From Micromonospora sp. MW-13 (lineage in GTDB: Bacteria > Actinomycetota > Actinomycetes > Mycobacteriales > Micromonosporaceae): a DNA stretch of 64,000 nucleotides. The stretch is from the NCBI RefSeq assembly GCF_003434305.1, contig NZ_QKKX01000011.1:124001-188000 (forward strand). The letters run 5' to 3'. Positions 40,135 to 47,564 of this stretch are shown here, piece after piece. Each line of letters begins with the position of its first letter. Positions within the stretch are counted from its first letter, which is position 1. The notes below the pieces were generated by a model. The model did no database searches. It was not told the DNA's origin and worked only from the letters and a program-made list of their open reading frames with translations. A program made the position numbers and the translations under genes.

Positions 40135-42230
40135 GGCGTGGTGGCCTGCTTTCCGATCAGGGCGGGGAGCTCGGGGATCCGCCAACAGGCGGCCTGGCTC
40201 GCGCCGTGGGACTGGAGCTGCTGTGGCTGTGTGCGGCAGGTGTCGGTGACGAACGGGCAGCGGGCGGCCAGCGGGCAGCCGGTCGCCGCGTCCGCCTCCT
40301 CCAGGTCCTTGACCAGCTCCACCGGGGCGGCGTCGGCCGGCGGGGTCCCGCCGAGGCGGGGGGCGCTGGCCAGCAGGGCCCGCGTGTACGGGTGCAGGGG
40401 GTGGTCGAAGACGACGTCGACGGGGCCCTCCTCGACGACGCGTCCGAGGTAGAGCACCACCACCCGGTCGGCGAACCCGCGCACCGTGGCCAGGTCGTGG
40501 GAGATGAACACCGCCGCGCGCTCGGCGTCGGCGGCCACGTCGGCGATGAGGTCGAGGATCTGCGCCTGCACGGTGACGTCGAGGGCCGAGGTGGGCTCGT
40601 CGAAGACGATCAGGTCCGGCTCGCCGACCAGGGCGCGGGCGATGCCGATCCGCTGCGCCTGCCCGCCGGACAGCTCGTGCGGGTAGCGGCGCAGGATCGC
40701 GCGGTCCAGTTCCATCCGGTCCAGCACCGCGGCGACCCGGGCGTCGCGCTCGGCGGCGGGCAGGCCGGCGGCCCGCAGGGGCTCGGCGATGGAGTCGCCG
40801 ACCGTGCGGCGCGGGCTGAGCGACCCGATCGGGTCCTGGAACACCAGTTGGGCGCGGGTGCGCAGCCGCCGCGCCGCCCGCCCGGACGGGCGACCCCGGC
40901 CGGGCGCCGCGCGGTGCCCGGCGACGGTGACCGTGCCGGAGGTGGGCGGCACCAGGCCCATGATGAGTTTGGCGAGGGTGCTCTTGCCGCAGCCGCTCTC
41001 GCCGACCACGCCGAGCGTCTCGCCGGGCGCGAGCCGCAGGCTCACCCCGCGCAGCGCGTGGTGGCCGCCGGAGGAGAACCGGCTCCGGTAGACGACGTGC
41101 GCGTCGTCGATCTCCAGTACGGCGGGACCGGCGCCGCGCGGTGCCGGGTCCGCGGCCTCGGATACGGGGGCCGCCGCGGCGACGACGGCGGAGCCGACCG
41201 TGCCGACCGAACCAACCGGACCGCCCGAGCCGGGCGGGGCGTCGCCCGGGCCGGCGTCGAGGGGGCCGGTGCGGGGGTGGAAGCAGGCCAGCGACCACCC
41301 GTCCGGGCCGCCGGCGAGGGGCTCGGTGGGCGGCCGGCGGGTGGCGCAGGTGTCGTCGGCGTGCGCGCATCGGGCGGCGAACGGGCAGGCGAGCGGCGCC
41401 CGGGTGAGCAGGGGCATCGCGCCGGGGGTGGCGACGACGGGCCGGCCGCCGAGGTCGGGCACCGACCGCAGCAGCGCGCGGGTGTACGGGTGCGCCGGCT
41501 GGCGCAGCACCTGAGCGGCCGGGCCGCTCTCCACCACGGTGCCGGCGTAGAGCACCACCACCCGGTCGCAGACCTGGGCGATGGAGGCGAGGTCGTGGGA
41601 GATCAGCAGCACGGCTCGGCCGTCGGTGTCGGCGGCGTGCCGGAACTGCCGCAGGATCTCCCGGGTCAGGGTCACGTCGAGGCCGGTGGTCGGCTCGTCG
41701 GCGATCAGCAGGCCGGGGGCGCAGCCGGTGGCCAGGGAGATCATCACCCGCTGGGCCATCCCGCCGGACAGCTCGTGGGGGTACGCGTCGAGCCGGCGCT
41801 GCGGGCTGCGGATGCCGACGGACTCGAACAGCTCCCGCGCGGCCTCGCGGGCCCGTTCCGCGGACATGTCCTGGTGGGTGACGAGCCGGTCGACGAGCTG
41901 CCGGCCGACGGTGCGGGTGGGGCTGAGCGCGCCGCGCGGGTTCTGGAAGCAGATCGCCACTCCCCGACCGCGGTGGGCGCTGAGCGCGGACTCGTCCATC
42001 CGCAGCACGTCCGCGTCGTCGAAGACGACCCGCCCGGTGGCGTGCGAGCCGCCGGGGAGCAGTCCGACCACGGCGCGGGCGACCATGCTCTTGCCGCCGC
42101 CGCTCTCCCCCACCAGGCCGACGACCTCGCCGGGTCGTACGGCGAGCGTGACGTCGCTGAGCGCGGCCACCTCGCGGCCGGGGCGGCGGATGGCCACCGA
42201 CAGGTTCTCGATCGACAGCATTCCGGTCAC
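40131..42230 (-). CDS. Dipeptide/oligopeptide-type ABC transporter, fused double ATP-binding protein
   Basis: A 699-residue fusion of DppD- and DppF-like ATPases. First half: Walker A GESGGGKS, signature LSGGMAQR, Walker B GLLIADEPT. Second half (from ~375): GESGCGKS, LSGGQAQR, LIVFDEPT. Each half ends with the Cys-containing oligo_HPY segment (ACPFAARCAHADDTC; GCPLAARCPFVTDTC). A Gly/Pro/Ala linker lies between. GTG 42230 overlaps the permease stop by 4 bp; ATG 42221 is an alternative. It energises the two permeases upstream. Confidence 0.9.
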   Translation of the reverse strand: MTGMLSIENLSVAIRRPGREVAALSDVTLAVRPGEVVGLVGESGGGKSMVARAVVGLLPGGSHATGRVVFDDADVLRMDESALSAHRGRGVAICFQNPRGALSPTRTVGRQLVDRLVTHQDMSAERAREAARELFESVGIRSPQRRLDAYPHELSGGMAQRVMISLATGCAPGLLIADEPTTGLDVTLTREILRQFRHAADTDGRAVLLISHDLASIAQVCDRVVVLYAGTVVESGPAAQVLRQPAHPYTRALLRSVPDLGGRPVVATPGAMPLLTRAPLACPFAARCAHADDTCATRRPPTEPLAGGPDGWSLACFHPRTGPLDAGPGDAPPGSGGPVGSVGTVGSAVVAAAAPVSEAADPAPRGAGPAVLEIDDAHVVYRSRFSSGGHHALRGVSLRLAPGETLGVVGESGCGKSTLAKLIMGLVPPTSGTVTVAGHRAAPGRGRPSGRAARRLRTRAQLVFQDPIGSLSPRRTVGDSIAEPLRAAGLPAAERDARVAAVLDRMELDRAILRRYPHELSGGQAQRIGIARALVGEPDLIVFDEPTSALDVTVQAQILDLIADVAADAERAAVFISHDLATVRGFADRVVVLYLGRVVEEGPVDVVFDHPLHPYTRALLASAPRLGGTPPADAAPVELVKDLEEADAATGCPLAARCPFVTDTCRTQPQQLQSHGASQAACWRIPELPALIGKQATTP

Positions 42231-43111
42231 CGCCGCTTCGCGTCCGCGCGTTCCTGCAGGCCTTCGCCGAGCAGGCTGAATCCCAGGACGCAGACGAGCA
42301 GGGCCAGGCCGGGTGGGACCGAGGTCCACCACCGGCCGCCGACCACGTCCGCGGCGCCGAGGCTGATCATGGCCCCCCACTCGGCGGCGGGGATGCTCAC
42401 GCCGAGGCCGAGGAAGGACAGCCCGGCCAGGGTCAGCATCGCCCAGCCGCAGTTGAGCGGGGCGATCACCCGCACCGGAGTGAGGCTGTTGGGCAGCAGG
42501 TGCCGCCACAGGATGCCCGTGGTCGACGCCCCGGAGGTGACGGCGGCGTCGACGAAGGGCAGCTCGCGCAGGGTGCGTACCTCGGCGCGGACCAGCCGGG
42601 CGTAGGCCGGGGCGTTCACCGCGGCGATGGTGATGATGAGGTTGACGGTGCCGTTGCCGAGCAGGGCGGCCACCGCCAGCGCCAGGATGAAGGTGGGGAA
42701 CGCCTGGAAGATGTCGACCACCCGCATCAGCACGTCGTCGAGCCAGCCGCCGCGGTAGCCGGCGACCAGGCCCAGCAGCGTGCCGACGGTGACGGCGAGC
42801 GCGACGGCGGCCACCGCGATGCCCAGGTCCAGCCGGGCGGCGTAGAGCACCCGGCTCCAGATGTCCATGCCGTTGCCGTCGGTGCCGAGCAGATGGCCGC
42901 CGCCGGGGGCGGTCAGGGTGGCGGCGGGGTCGATCTCGGTCTCGCCCCAGGAGCTCAGCAGCGGCGCGCACAGCGCGGCCACCGCGATCACCGCGAGGAT
43001 CGCGGCGCCGGTGATGATCAGGACGCGGGCGAAGCGGCTGTCCCGGGCGCCGGCGACGGGCCCGGGCGGGTCCGTGGCCTCGGTCGGGCCGCTCGTGCGC
43101 AGGTCGGCCAT
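42227..43111 (-). CDS. Dipeptide-type ABC transporter permease (DppC type)
   Basis: A 294-residue inner-membrane protein with six predicted helices. N-terminal helix VLIITGAAILAVIAVAALCA, then HLLGTDGNGMDIWSRVLYAA, the characteristic DppC start of the transmembrane domain, and the EAA-loop AAVTSGASTTGILWRHLLPN. It ends GEGLQERADAKRR. The start codon overlaps the DppB stop by one base. Confidence 0.9.
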   Translation of the reverse strand: MADLRTSGPTEATDPPGPVAGARDSRFARVLIITGAAILAVIAVAALCAPLLSSWGETEIDPAATLTAPGGGHLLGTDGNGMDIWSRVLYAARLDLGIAVAAVALAVTVGTLLGLVAGYRGGWLDDVLMRVVDIFQAFPTFILALAVAALLGNGTVNLIITIAAVNAPAYARLVRAEVRTLRELPFVDAAVTSGASTTGILWRHLLPNSLTPVRVIAPLNCGWAMLTLAGLSFLGLGVSIPAAEWGAMISLGAADVVGGRWWTSVPPGLALLVCVLGFSLLGEGLQERADAKRR

Positions 43112-44121
43112 CAGATCCTCACTCTCGGGTCGAGGATGGCGTGGACCACGTCGGCGATGAGGAACACCAGCACGTAGCAGAGCGCGATCACCAGCACGGA
43201 GGCCTGCACCACCGGGTAGTCGCGGTAGAGCAGGCCGCGCAGCGCCCACTGGCCGAAGCCCTGCCAGGAGAAGACGTACTCGACGAGCACGGTGGAGCCG
43301 ATGGCGGTGCCGAACACCAGCGCGGCCAGGGACGGCAGCCGGACCAGGGTCGCGCGCATCAGGTAGCCGTACAGCAGGGTGCGCCGGGGCAGGCCGTGCG
43401 CCGCCGCCGCGGCGTACGGCTCGGAGTGCAGCACCTCCAGGGCCGAGGCCCGCACGCTGCGCAGCAGGGGCGCGACGACACCGATGACCAGGGTCAGCAC
43501 CGGCAGGACCAGGTACGCCGCGGCGGAGGCGATGGCCGGTCCGTTCCCGGTGAGCACGGCGTCGACGAGGTCCGCGCCGGTCAGCGGGGTCAGGCCGGTG
43601 TCGGGGTCCACCCGCCCGTTGGGGGCCGGGAACCAGCCGAGCACGCTGTAGCCCACCAGCACCAGCACGAGTCCGAGCCAGAACTCGGGCACGGAGTTAC
43701 CGACCAGGGCGAGGACCCGGATGCCGTGGTCGGCCGGCCGCTCGGCGCGCCGGGCCGACCACACGCCGAGGACGGTGGCCACCACCAGGGCGATGGTCAC
43801 GGCGATGACGACCAGTTCGAGGGTGGGCCCCACCCGCAGCGCCATCTCCGCGCCGACCGGGGCGCCGCTCTGGATGGAGGTGCCGAAGTCGCCCGTGACC
43901 AGCCCGGTCAGGTAGTCGAGGAACTGCCGCCAGAGCGGCTGGTCCAGCCCGAAGCGGGCACGGGCGGCGGCGGCGTCGGCCTCGGTGGCGTTCTGCCCGA
44001 GGATGGTCCGCACCGGGTCGCCGGGCAGCACCCGGACCAGGAGGAAGGTCAGGACGATCACGCCGAGCAGCACCGGGATGAGCTGGAGCAGTCTTCTGGC
44101 GACGAACCGGAGGATGCGCAT
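43111..44121 (-). CDS. Dipeptide-type ABC transporter permease (DppB type)
   Basis: A 336-residue membrane protein. It starts MRILRFVARRLLQLIPVLLG and has VLPGDPVRTILG, the family's N-terminal pattern, then LTGLVTGDFGTSIQSG and the C-terminal EAA-like PYAAAAAHGLPRRTLLYGYL with EYVFSWQGFGQWALRGLLYRD. It forms the translocation pore with the DppC-type subunit. It lies 20 bp after the SBP stop. Confidence 0.92.
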   Translation of the reverse strand: MRILRFVARRLLQLIPVLLGVIVLTFLLVRVLPGDPVRTILGQNATEADAAAARARFGLDQPLWRQFLDYLTGLVTGDFGTSIQSGAPVGAEMALRVGPTLELVVIAVTIALVVATVLGVWSARRAERPADHGIRVLALVGNSVPEFWLGLVLVLVGYSVLGWFPAPNGRVDPDTGLTPLTGADLVDAVLTGNGPAIASAAAYLVLPVLTLVIGVVAPLLRSVRASALEVLHSEPYAAAAAHGLPRRTLLYGYLMRATLVRLPSLAALVFGTAIGSTVLVEYVFSWQGFGQWALRGLLYRDYPVVQASVLVIALCYVLVFLIADVVHAILDPRVRI

Positions 44122-44141
44122 GGGCAGCGGTCCCGCCCGTC

Positions 44142-45800
44142 CTAGGCCGACGCGGTCAGGTAGCGCAGCCGGGCGAGGCCGTCCATCGGCTGCACCCAGC
44201 CGGCGACGTCGTCGCGAACGGGCAGGTTGAAGTTGGGTTGGCAGACGACCACCCAGGGCACGTCCGCGGCGAGGATCTCCTGGACGCGCTTCCAGAGCCG
44301 GCCGCGGGCCGCCTGGTCGACGGTGGTGTGCGACTGCTCGTAGATCTTCTCGATCTCCGGGTTGCTGTAGTTGGAGTAGTTGAGGTTCGCGCCCTTGACG
44401 AAGCTCGTGGCGAGCATGTATTCGACGTCGTTGACCCAGAGCTGGCCGGAGGTGATCTGCAGCGGGACGTTCTTCTTGGACCGCCGCTCGCCGAGGGTGG
44501 CCGGGTCCAGCGGGGTCAGCTTGAGGTTGATCCCCACCTTCGCCGCCTCGCTCTGCACCTGGACGGCGATCTTCTGCTGTTCCTCGTTGTCGGACTCGAA
44601 GACCAGCTCGGAGTCGACGGTGCTCCTGCCGGCCGCGGCCATGGCGGCCTTGGCCTGGTCGAGGTCGTGGGTGAACGGGTACCCGGCGGCGTCGTAGCCG
44701 GGCATGTCCAGCGGCACGGGGCTCTTGGCGGCGCGGGCGTCCCCGCCGTAGACGTTGTTGATGATCTGCTCGTACGGCACGGCGTGGGCGAGGGCCTTGC
44801 GGACGTTCACGTCGTTGAACGGCGCCGTGGTGACCGACATCTGGATGGTCACCTGACGGTTGCTGGCGGCCGAGATGACCTTGATGCCGGGGGCCTTCTT
44901 GAGGTCCTGGATGTCGCGCTGGCTGATGCCGAGGGCGATGTCGATGTCGCCGGCCTGGAGTTGCAGCCGCTGGTTGGAGGCGGCGGGCACCACGGAGATC
45001 CTGATGGTGGGCGTCTTGGCCGGATCCGGGCCCGGGTATCCCGGGTTCGCGGAGAGTTCGATCTCCTGCCCCTGGGTGGCCTTGGCGACGTTGTAGTAGC
45101 CCCCGGTGGGCGGGTTCTTGGCGAACCACTCCTTGGCCCAGGGGTCGCTGGCGGTGGCGTGCTTCTTCGCCTCGGTGGAGTCGAAGACGTACAGCGAGAT
45201 GGCCTGGATCTGCCGGGTGAGGGCGCTGGGGAACGCCTGGTGGAACTCGACGGTGTGGTCGTCGACCACCTTGACCTGGTCGGGGCCGGTGAGGCCGATG
45301 GTGCGGTAGATGCCGGCGACGTTGGCCTGGGCGGCGAAGGCGCGGTCCTTGGACCACTTCACGTCGGCGGCGGTCAGCTCGTTGCCGCTGGCGAACTTGA
45401 CCCCGCGGCGCAGCTTGAGCGTCCAGACCCGCTGCGTGGCGTCCGGCTCGAAGGACTCGGCGAACGTCGGGGTGACGTTCTGGGTGTCGAGGATCTGGCT
45501 GTCGCCGGCGGCGGTGACGCCGTAGTCGATCAGGTACGGGAAGACGTTCTTGTACAGCATCAGCGCGGTCAGGTCGAAGCCCACGAAGTCCTGGTCCCAG
45601 CTCGACAGGTAGCTCGAGACCGCGATCCGCAGGGCCTTGGCGGTGGGGCCGCCCGACGCGCCGTCGCGGGGCTTGGACTCGCTGTTCGCGGCGCAGGCGC
45701 CGGTAGCCAGCAGCAGCGCCACGCTGCCGCCGAGCTGCAGGACCCCGCGGCGGGAGAGGGCGGGCGAGGAGGCGCCGCCCGCGCGGTGGGAACGAGCCAT
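44142..45800 (-). CDS. ABC transporter substrate-binding protein, family 5 (peptide/nickel type)
   Basis: A 552-residue extracytoplasmic receptor. The N-terminus has a twin-arginine motif (LSRRGVLQLGG), a hydrophobic helix and a Cys near residue 36 (ATGAC), so it is probably a Tat-exported lipoprotein, though the lipobox is weak. Family 5 features: ESFEPDATQRVWTLKLRRGV, FASGNELTAADVKWSKDRAF, PTGGYYNVAKATQGQEIEL and PFNDVNVRKALAHAVPYEQI. ATG 45800 has AGGAGG 7 nt upstream. It is the first gene of the long operon. It probably binds a peptide-like or cyclic amide compound. Confidence 0.92.
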   Translation of the reverse strand: MARSHRAGGASSPALSRRGVLQLGGSVALLLATGACAANSESKPRDGASGGPTAKALRIAVSSYLSSWDQDFVGFDLTALMLYKNVFPYLIDYGVTAAGDSQILDTQNVTPTFAESFEPDATQRVWTLKLRRGVKFASGNELTAADVKWSKDRAFAAQANVAGIYRTIGLTGPDQVKVVDDHTVEFHQAFPSALTRQIQAISLYVFDSTEAKKHATASDPWAKEWFAKNPPTGGYYNVAKATQGQEIELSANPGYPGPDPAKTPTIRISVVPAASNQRLQLQAGDIDIALGISQRDIQDLKKAPGIKVISAASNRQVTIQMSVTTAPFNDVNVRKALAHAVPYEQIINNVYGGDARAAKSPVPLDMPGYDAAGYPFTHDLDQAKAAMAAAGRSTVDSELVFESDNEEQQKIAVQVQSEAAKVGINLKLTPLDPATLGERRSKKNVPLQITSGQLWVNDVEYMLATSFVKGANLNYSNYSNPEIEKIYEQSHTTVDQAARGRLWKRVQEILAADVPWVVVCQPNFNLPVRDDVAGWVQPMDGLARLRYLTASA

Positions 45801-45830
45801 GGGTAGTCCTCCTAGAACCACGAGGCAGAT

Positions 45831-45847
45831 GGTCCGCGCTGCGGACC
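45831..45847. promoter_or_regulatory. Inverted repeat near the SBP start
   Basis: GGTCCGC-GCT-GCGGACC is a perfect inverted repeat (7-bp arms, 3-bp spacer) ending 31 bp upstream of the SBP start codon. It can act as an operator or as a leader hairpin in front of the ribosome binding site. Confidence 0.45.
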
Positions 45848-45877
45848 TACTCGTGTTCTACCGGATTAAGTGAGAGT

Positions 45878-45900
45878 GAACAAGAGTCTGAACCTTGTTC
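45878..45900. promoter_or_regulatory. Inverted repeat upstream of the catabolic operon
   Basis: GAACAAG, nine bases, CTTGTTC: perfect 7-bp arms. The right arm continues as CTTGTTCGCTACCGAAC, holding a second small palindrome GTTCG-CTAC-CGAAC. CTTGTTCG plus CGAAC also describes the palindrome in front of the XRE-cupin gene, so this may be the target of that regulator. Confidence 0.45.
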
Positions 45901-45964
45901 GCTACCGAACTCCCGAAAGCGACCACCCACGCTGGCCGAATGGCCGATGACCTGCGAAGTCAAT

Positions 45965-45984
45965 GTTCACACAAGTTCACACAG
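45965..45984. promoter_or_regulatory. Direct repeat upstream of the repeat-peptide gene
   Basis: GTTCACACAA is followed at once by GTTCACACAG, a 10-bp tandem repeat about 165 bp before the peptide start. Tandem decamers like this can bind an activator on one helix face. Confidence 0.3.
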
Positions 45985-46116
45985 TTGATACACGCGACGA
46001 TACGTCCGGAACGGCGCGACACCGCCCGGGCGGTGACCGCCGGCCCCACCGCCCGCCGGGTCGATCCGCCGACGGCGCCGGAGGCTCCCGGCCGGACGGG
46101 ACACCTGTCCCTGGCG

Positions 46117-46132
46117 GCCGGGTCGACCCGGC
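46117..46132. promoter_or_regulatory. 16-bp perfect palindrome before the repeat-peptide start
   Basis: GCCGGGTCGACCCGGC lies 17 bp before the ATG at 46149. It can be an operator or, in RNA, a stem that hides the start region. No good Shine-Dalgarno is seen between it and the ATG, so translation may depend on this structure. Confidence 0.4.
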
Positions 46133-46148
46133 ACGTTGACTCTGATCC

Positions 46149-46433
46149 ATGACCTCACTTCCGGACCACTTCCCGGCCCACGTCAAGGGCTCCTACGTCA
46201 ACTGCGCCGAGTACACCCGCCCGGCCCAACTCACCGCCGTCCCCGACGCCGACCACTTCCCCGCCCACGTCAAGAACTCCTACGTCAACTGCACCGAGTA
46301 CACCCGCCCGGCCCAACTCACCGCCGTCCCCGACGCCGACCACTTCCCCGCCCACGTCAAGAACAACTACGTCGTCTGCGCCGAGTACACCCGCCCGGCC
46401 CAACTCACCGCCGTCCCGGGCGGCGCGGCATGA
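46149..46433 (+). CDS. Small protein of three 29-residue repeats; candidate substrate peptide of the next gene's oxygenase
   Basis: A 94-residue protein: five leader residues (MTSLP), then three copies of a 29-residue unit and a two-residue tail. The unit reads DHFPAHVK, G/N, S/N, YV, N/V, C, A/T, EYTRPAQLTAVP, then DA or GG. All three keep one Cys, two His, two Tyr and one Arg-Pro. Third positions are almost all G or C, so the frame is truly coding. TGA overlaps the ATG of the JmjC-like oxygenase gene by 4 bp (ATGA), so both are translated together. No signal peptide or membrane segment. Best guess: a multi-core precursor peptide modified by the oxygenase, without a classical leader. No known precursor family is recognised. 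Confidence 0.75.
   Translation: MTSLPDHFPAHVKGSYVNCAEYTRPAQLTAVPDADHFPAHVKNSYVNCTEYTRPAQLTAVPDADHFPAHVKNNYVVCAEYTRPAQLTAVPGGAA
46164..46424 (+). repeat. Three tandem 87-bp repeats in the peptide gene
   Basis: Units at 46164-46250, 46251-46337 and 46338-46424, in frame, differing at only a few bases; the run encoding EYTRPAQLTAVP is identical in all three. Differences cluster in the middle (AAGGGCTCC, AAGAACTCC, AAGAACAAC), where residues vary, as in multi-core precursor peptide genes. Confidence 0.85.
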
Positions 46434-47443
46434 CCGTGCTCGCCACCCCCGGGCTGGACCGCGTCTGGCAGGAGTGGCTGGTCGAGAACCTGGCCATGGG
46501 CGCCCCCGTCGAGCAGGCACGGGCCGCCGCCGTCGCCGCGGGCGCCGACGCGGACGCCGTCGACGCGGAGCTGCGCGAGCTCACCGCCCACCCGTACTTC
46601 GCCGTGTGCCGCCGCCTCGCGCTGCGCTACGACTGGATGGAGTCCGTGCTGGACACCTACCGGACGCTGCGCAACAGCGACGGCGGCGGCACCCTGGAGC
46701 GCCGTGCGGGCATCACACCGGAGGAGTTCTTCGCCCGGTACTACTTCGGCCACCGGCCCGTCGTGCTGGACGGCCTGATGACGGACTGGCCCGCGCTCGA
46801 CTGGACCCTCGACGGCCTGGCCGCGGCCTGCGGCGACGCGGTCGTCGAGGTGATGACCGGGCGGGAGGCCAACCCCGACCACGCCTGGCAGTACGACCGC
46901 CACCGCACCACCATGCCGTTCCGCGACTACCTGACGCTGCTCCGGTCCGGGACCCGCACCAACGACTACTACATGGTGCCCCGCAACGAGAACTGGTCGC
47001 AGGCGCTGCGCCCGCTCGCCGCCGACGTGCGCCCGCCCGAGGGGATCGTGGACCCGGCTGCCCTCGGGCATCTGCTGCTGGGCCCGGCGGGCACGGTGAC
47101 ACCGCTGCACGTGGACAACAGCACGGTACTGCTGTGCCAGGTGCTCGGCCGCAAGCACGTACGCCTCGTGCCCTCGTACGAGCGGCACCTGGTCTACCCG
47201 CGCGGCGGGACGTTCAGCGCGGTCGACGCCGCCCGACCGGACCTCACCCGGCACCCCCGGTTCGCCGAGGCGACCGTGCTGGAGACCGTCCTGGAACCGG
47301 GGCAGATGCTGCTCGTCCCCGTCGGCTGGTGGCACTGGGTGCAGGCCTTGGACGTCAGCGCCACGGTCACCTTCCACCACTTCCGGGTTGCCGGGCAGAA
47401 CCACAAGATGGCGACCCCGCCGGCCGCGGGCCAGGACGAGTGA
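46430..47443 (+). CDS. JmjC/cupin_8-type Fe(II)/2-oxoglutarate oxygenase
   Basis: A 337-residue protein. The C-terminal ~240 residues have the cupin_8 (FIH-like JmjC) fold: PVVLDGLMTDWPALDW, a DYYMV strand, TPLHVDNS with iron ligands His227 and Asp229, KHVRLVPSYERHLVYP with Lys242 as a likely 2-oxoglutarate anchor, and third ligand His302 in PVGWWHWVQAL. The N-terminal ~85 residues are helical and may bind the peptide substrate. Proteins of this family hydroxylate Asn, Asp, His, Arg or Lys side chains in proteins. The 4-bp overlap with the repeat-peptide gene makes that peptide the obvious substrate. Nothing else in the locus looks like a RiPP protease or exporter. Confidence 0.85.
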   Translation: MTVLATPGLDRVWQEWLVENLAMGAPVEQARAAAVAAGADADAVDAELRELTAHPYFAVCRRLALRYDWMESVLDTYRTLRNSDGGGTLERRAGITPEEFFARYYFGHRPVVLDGLMTDWPALDWTLDGLAAACGDAVVEVMTGREANPDHAWQYDRHRTTMPFRDYLTLLRSGTRTNDYYMVPRNENWSQALRPLAADVRPPEGIVDPAALGHLLLGPAGTVTPLHVDNSTVLLCQVLGRKHVRLVPSYERHLVYPRGGTFSAVDAARPDLTRHPRFAEATVLETVLEPGQMLLVPVGWWHWVQALDVSATVTFHHFRVAGQNHKMATPPAAGQDE

Positions 47444-47564
47444 CGCCCCCGGGGCCGGGCCGCCGACCGGCTACGCCGCCGTGACGTGGCGTGACCATCC
47501 GTGCGCGTACCCGGGGTGGGTGGCCCGGGTCGGCGCGGGCGGCCCGCCCCTCGCGGGTGCCGGC

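Larger units (their letters stand above)
45801..46148. other. Divergent promoter region, catabolic operon / repeat-peptide gene
   Basis: About 350 bp with no coding bias. It contains several inverted and direct repeats listed separately (45831-45847, 45878-45900, 45965-45984, 46117-46132). The stretch 45855-45990 is the most AT-rich of the region and must hold the promoters of both divergent units. Confidence 0.55.

Noticed and set aside
45967..46186. Short minus-strand frames before the repeat-peptide gene
   Set aside because: No codon bias, no ribosome binding site, and they overlap the promoter elements.
46149..46433. Reading the three 87-bp repeats as non-coding regulatory repeats
   Set aside because: Repeat length is a multiple of three, third positions are G/C-biased, and the stop overlaps the next start by 4 bp, all of which favour a coding gene.
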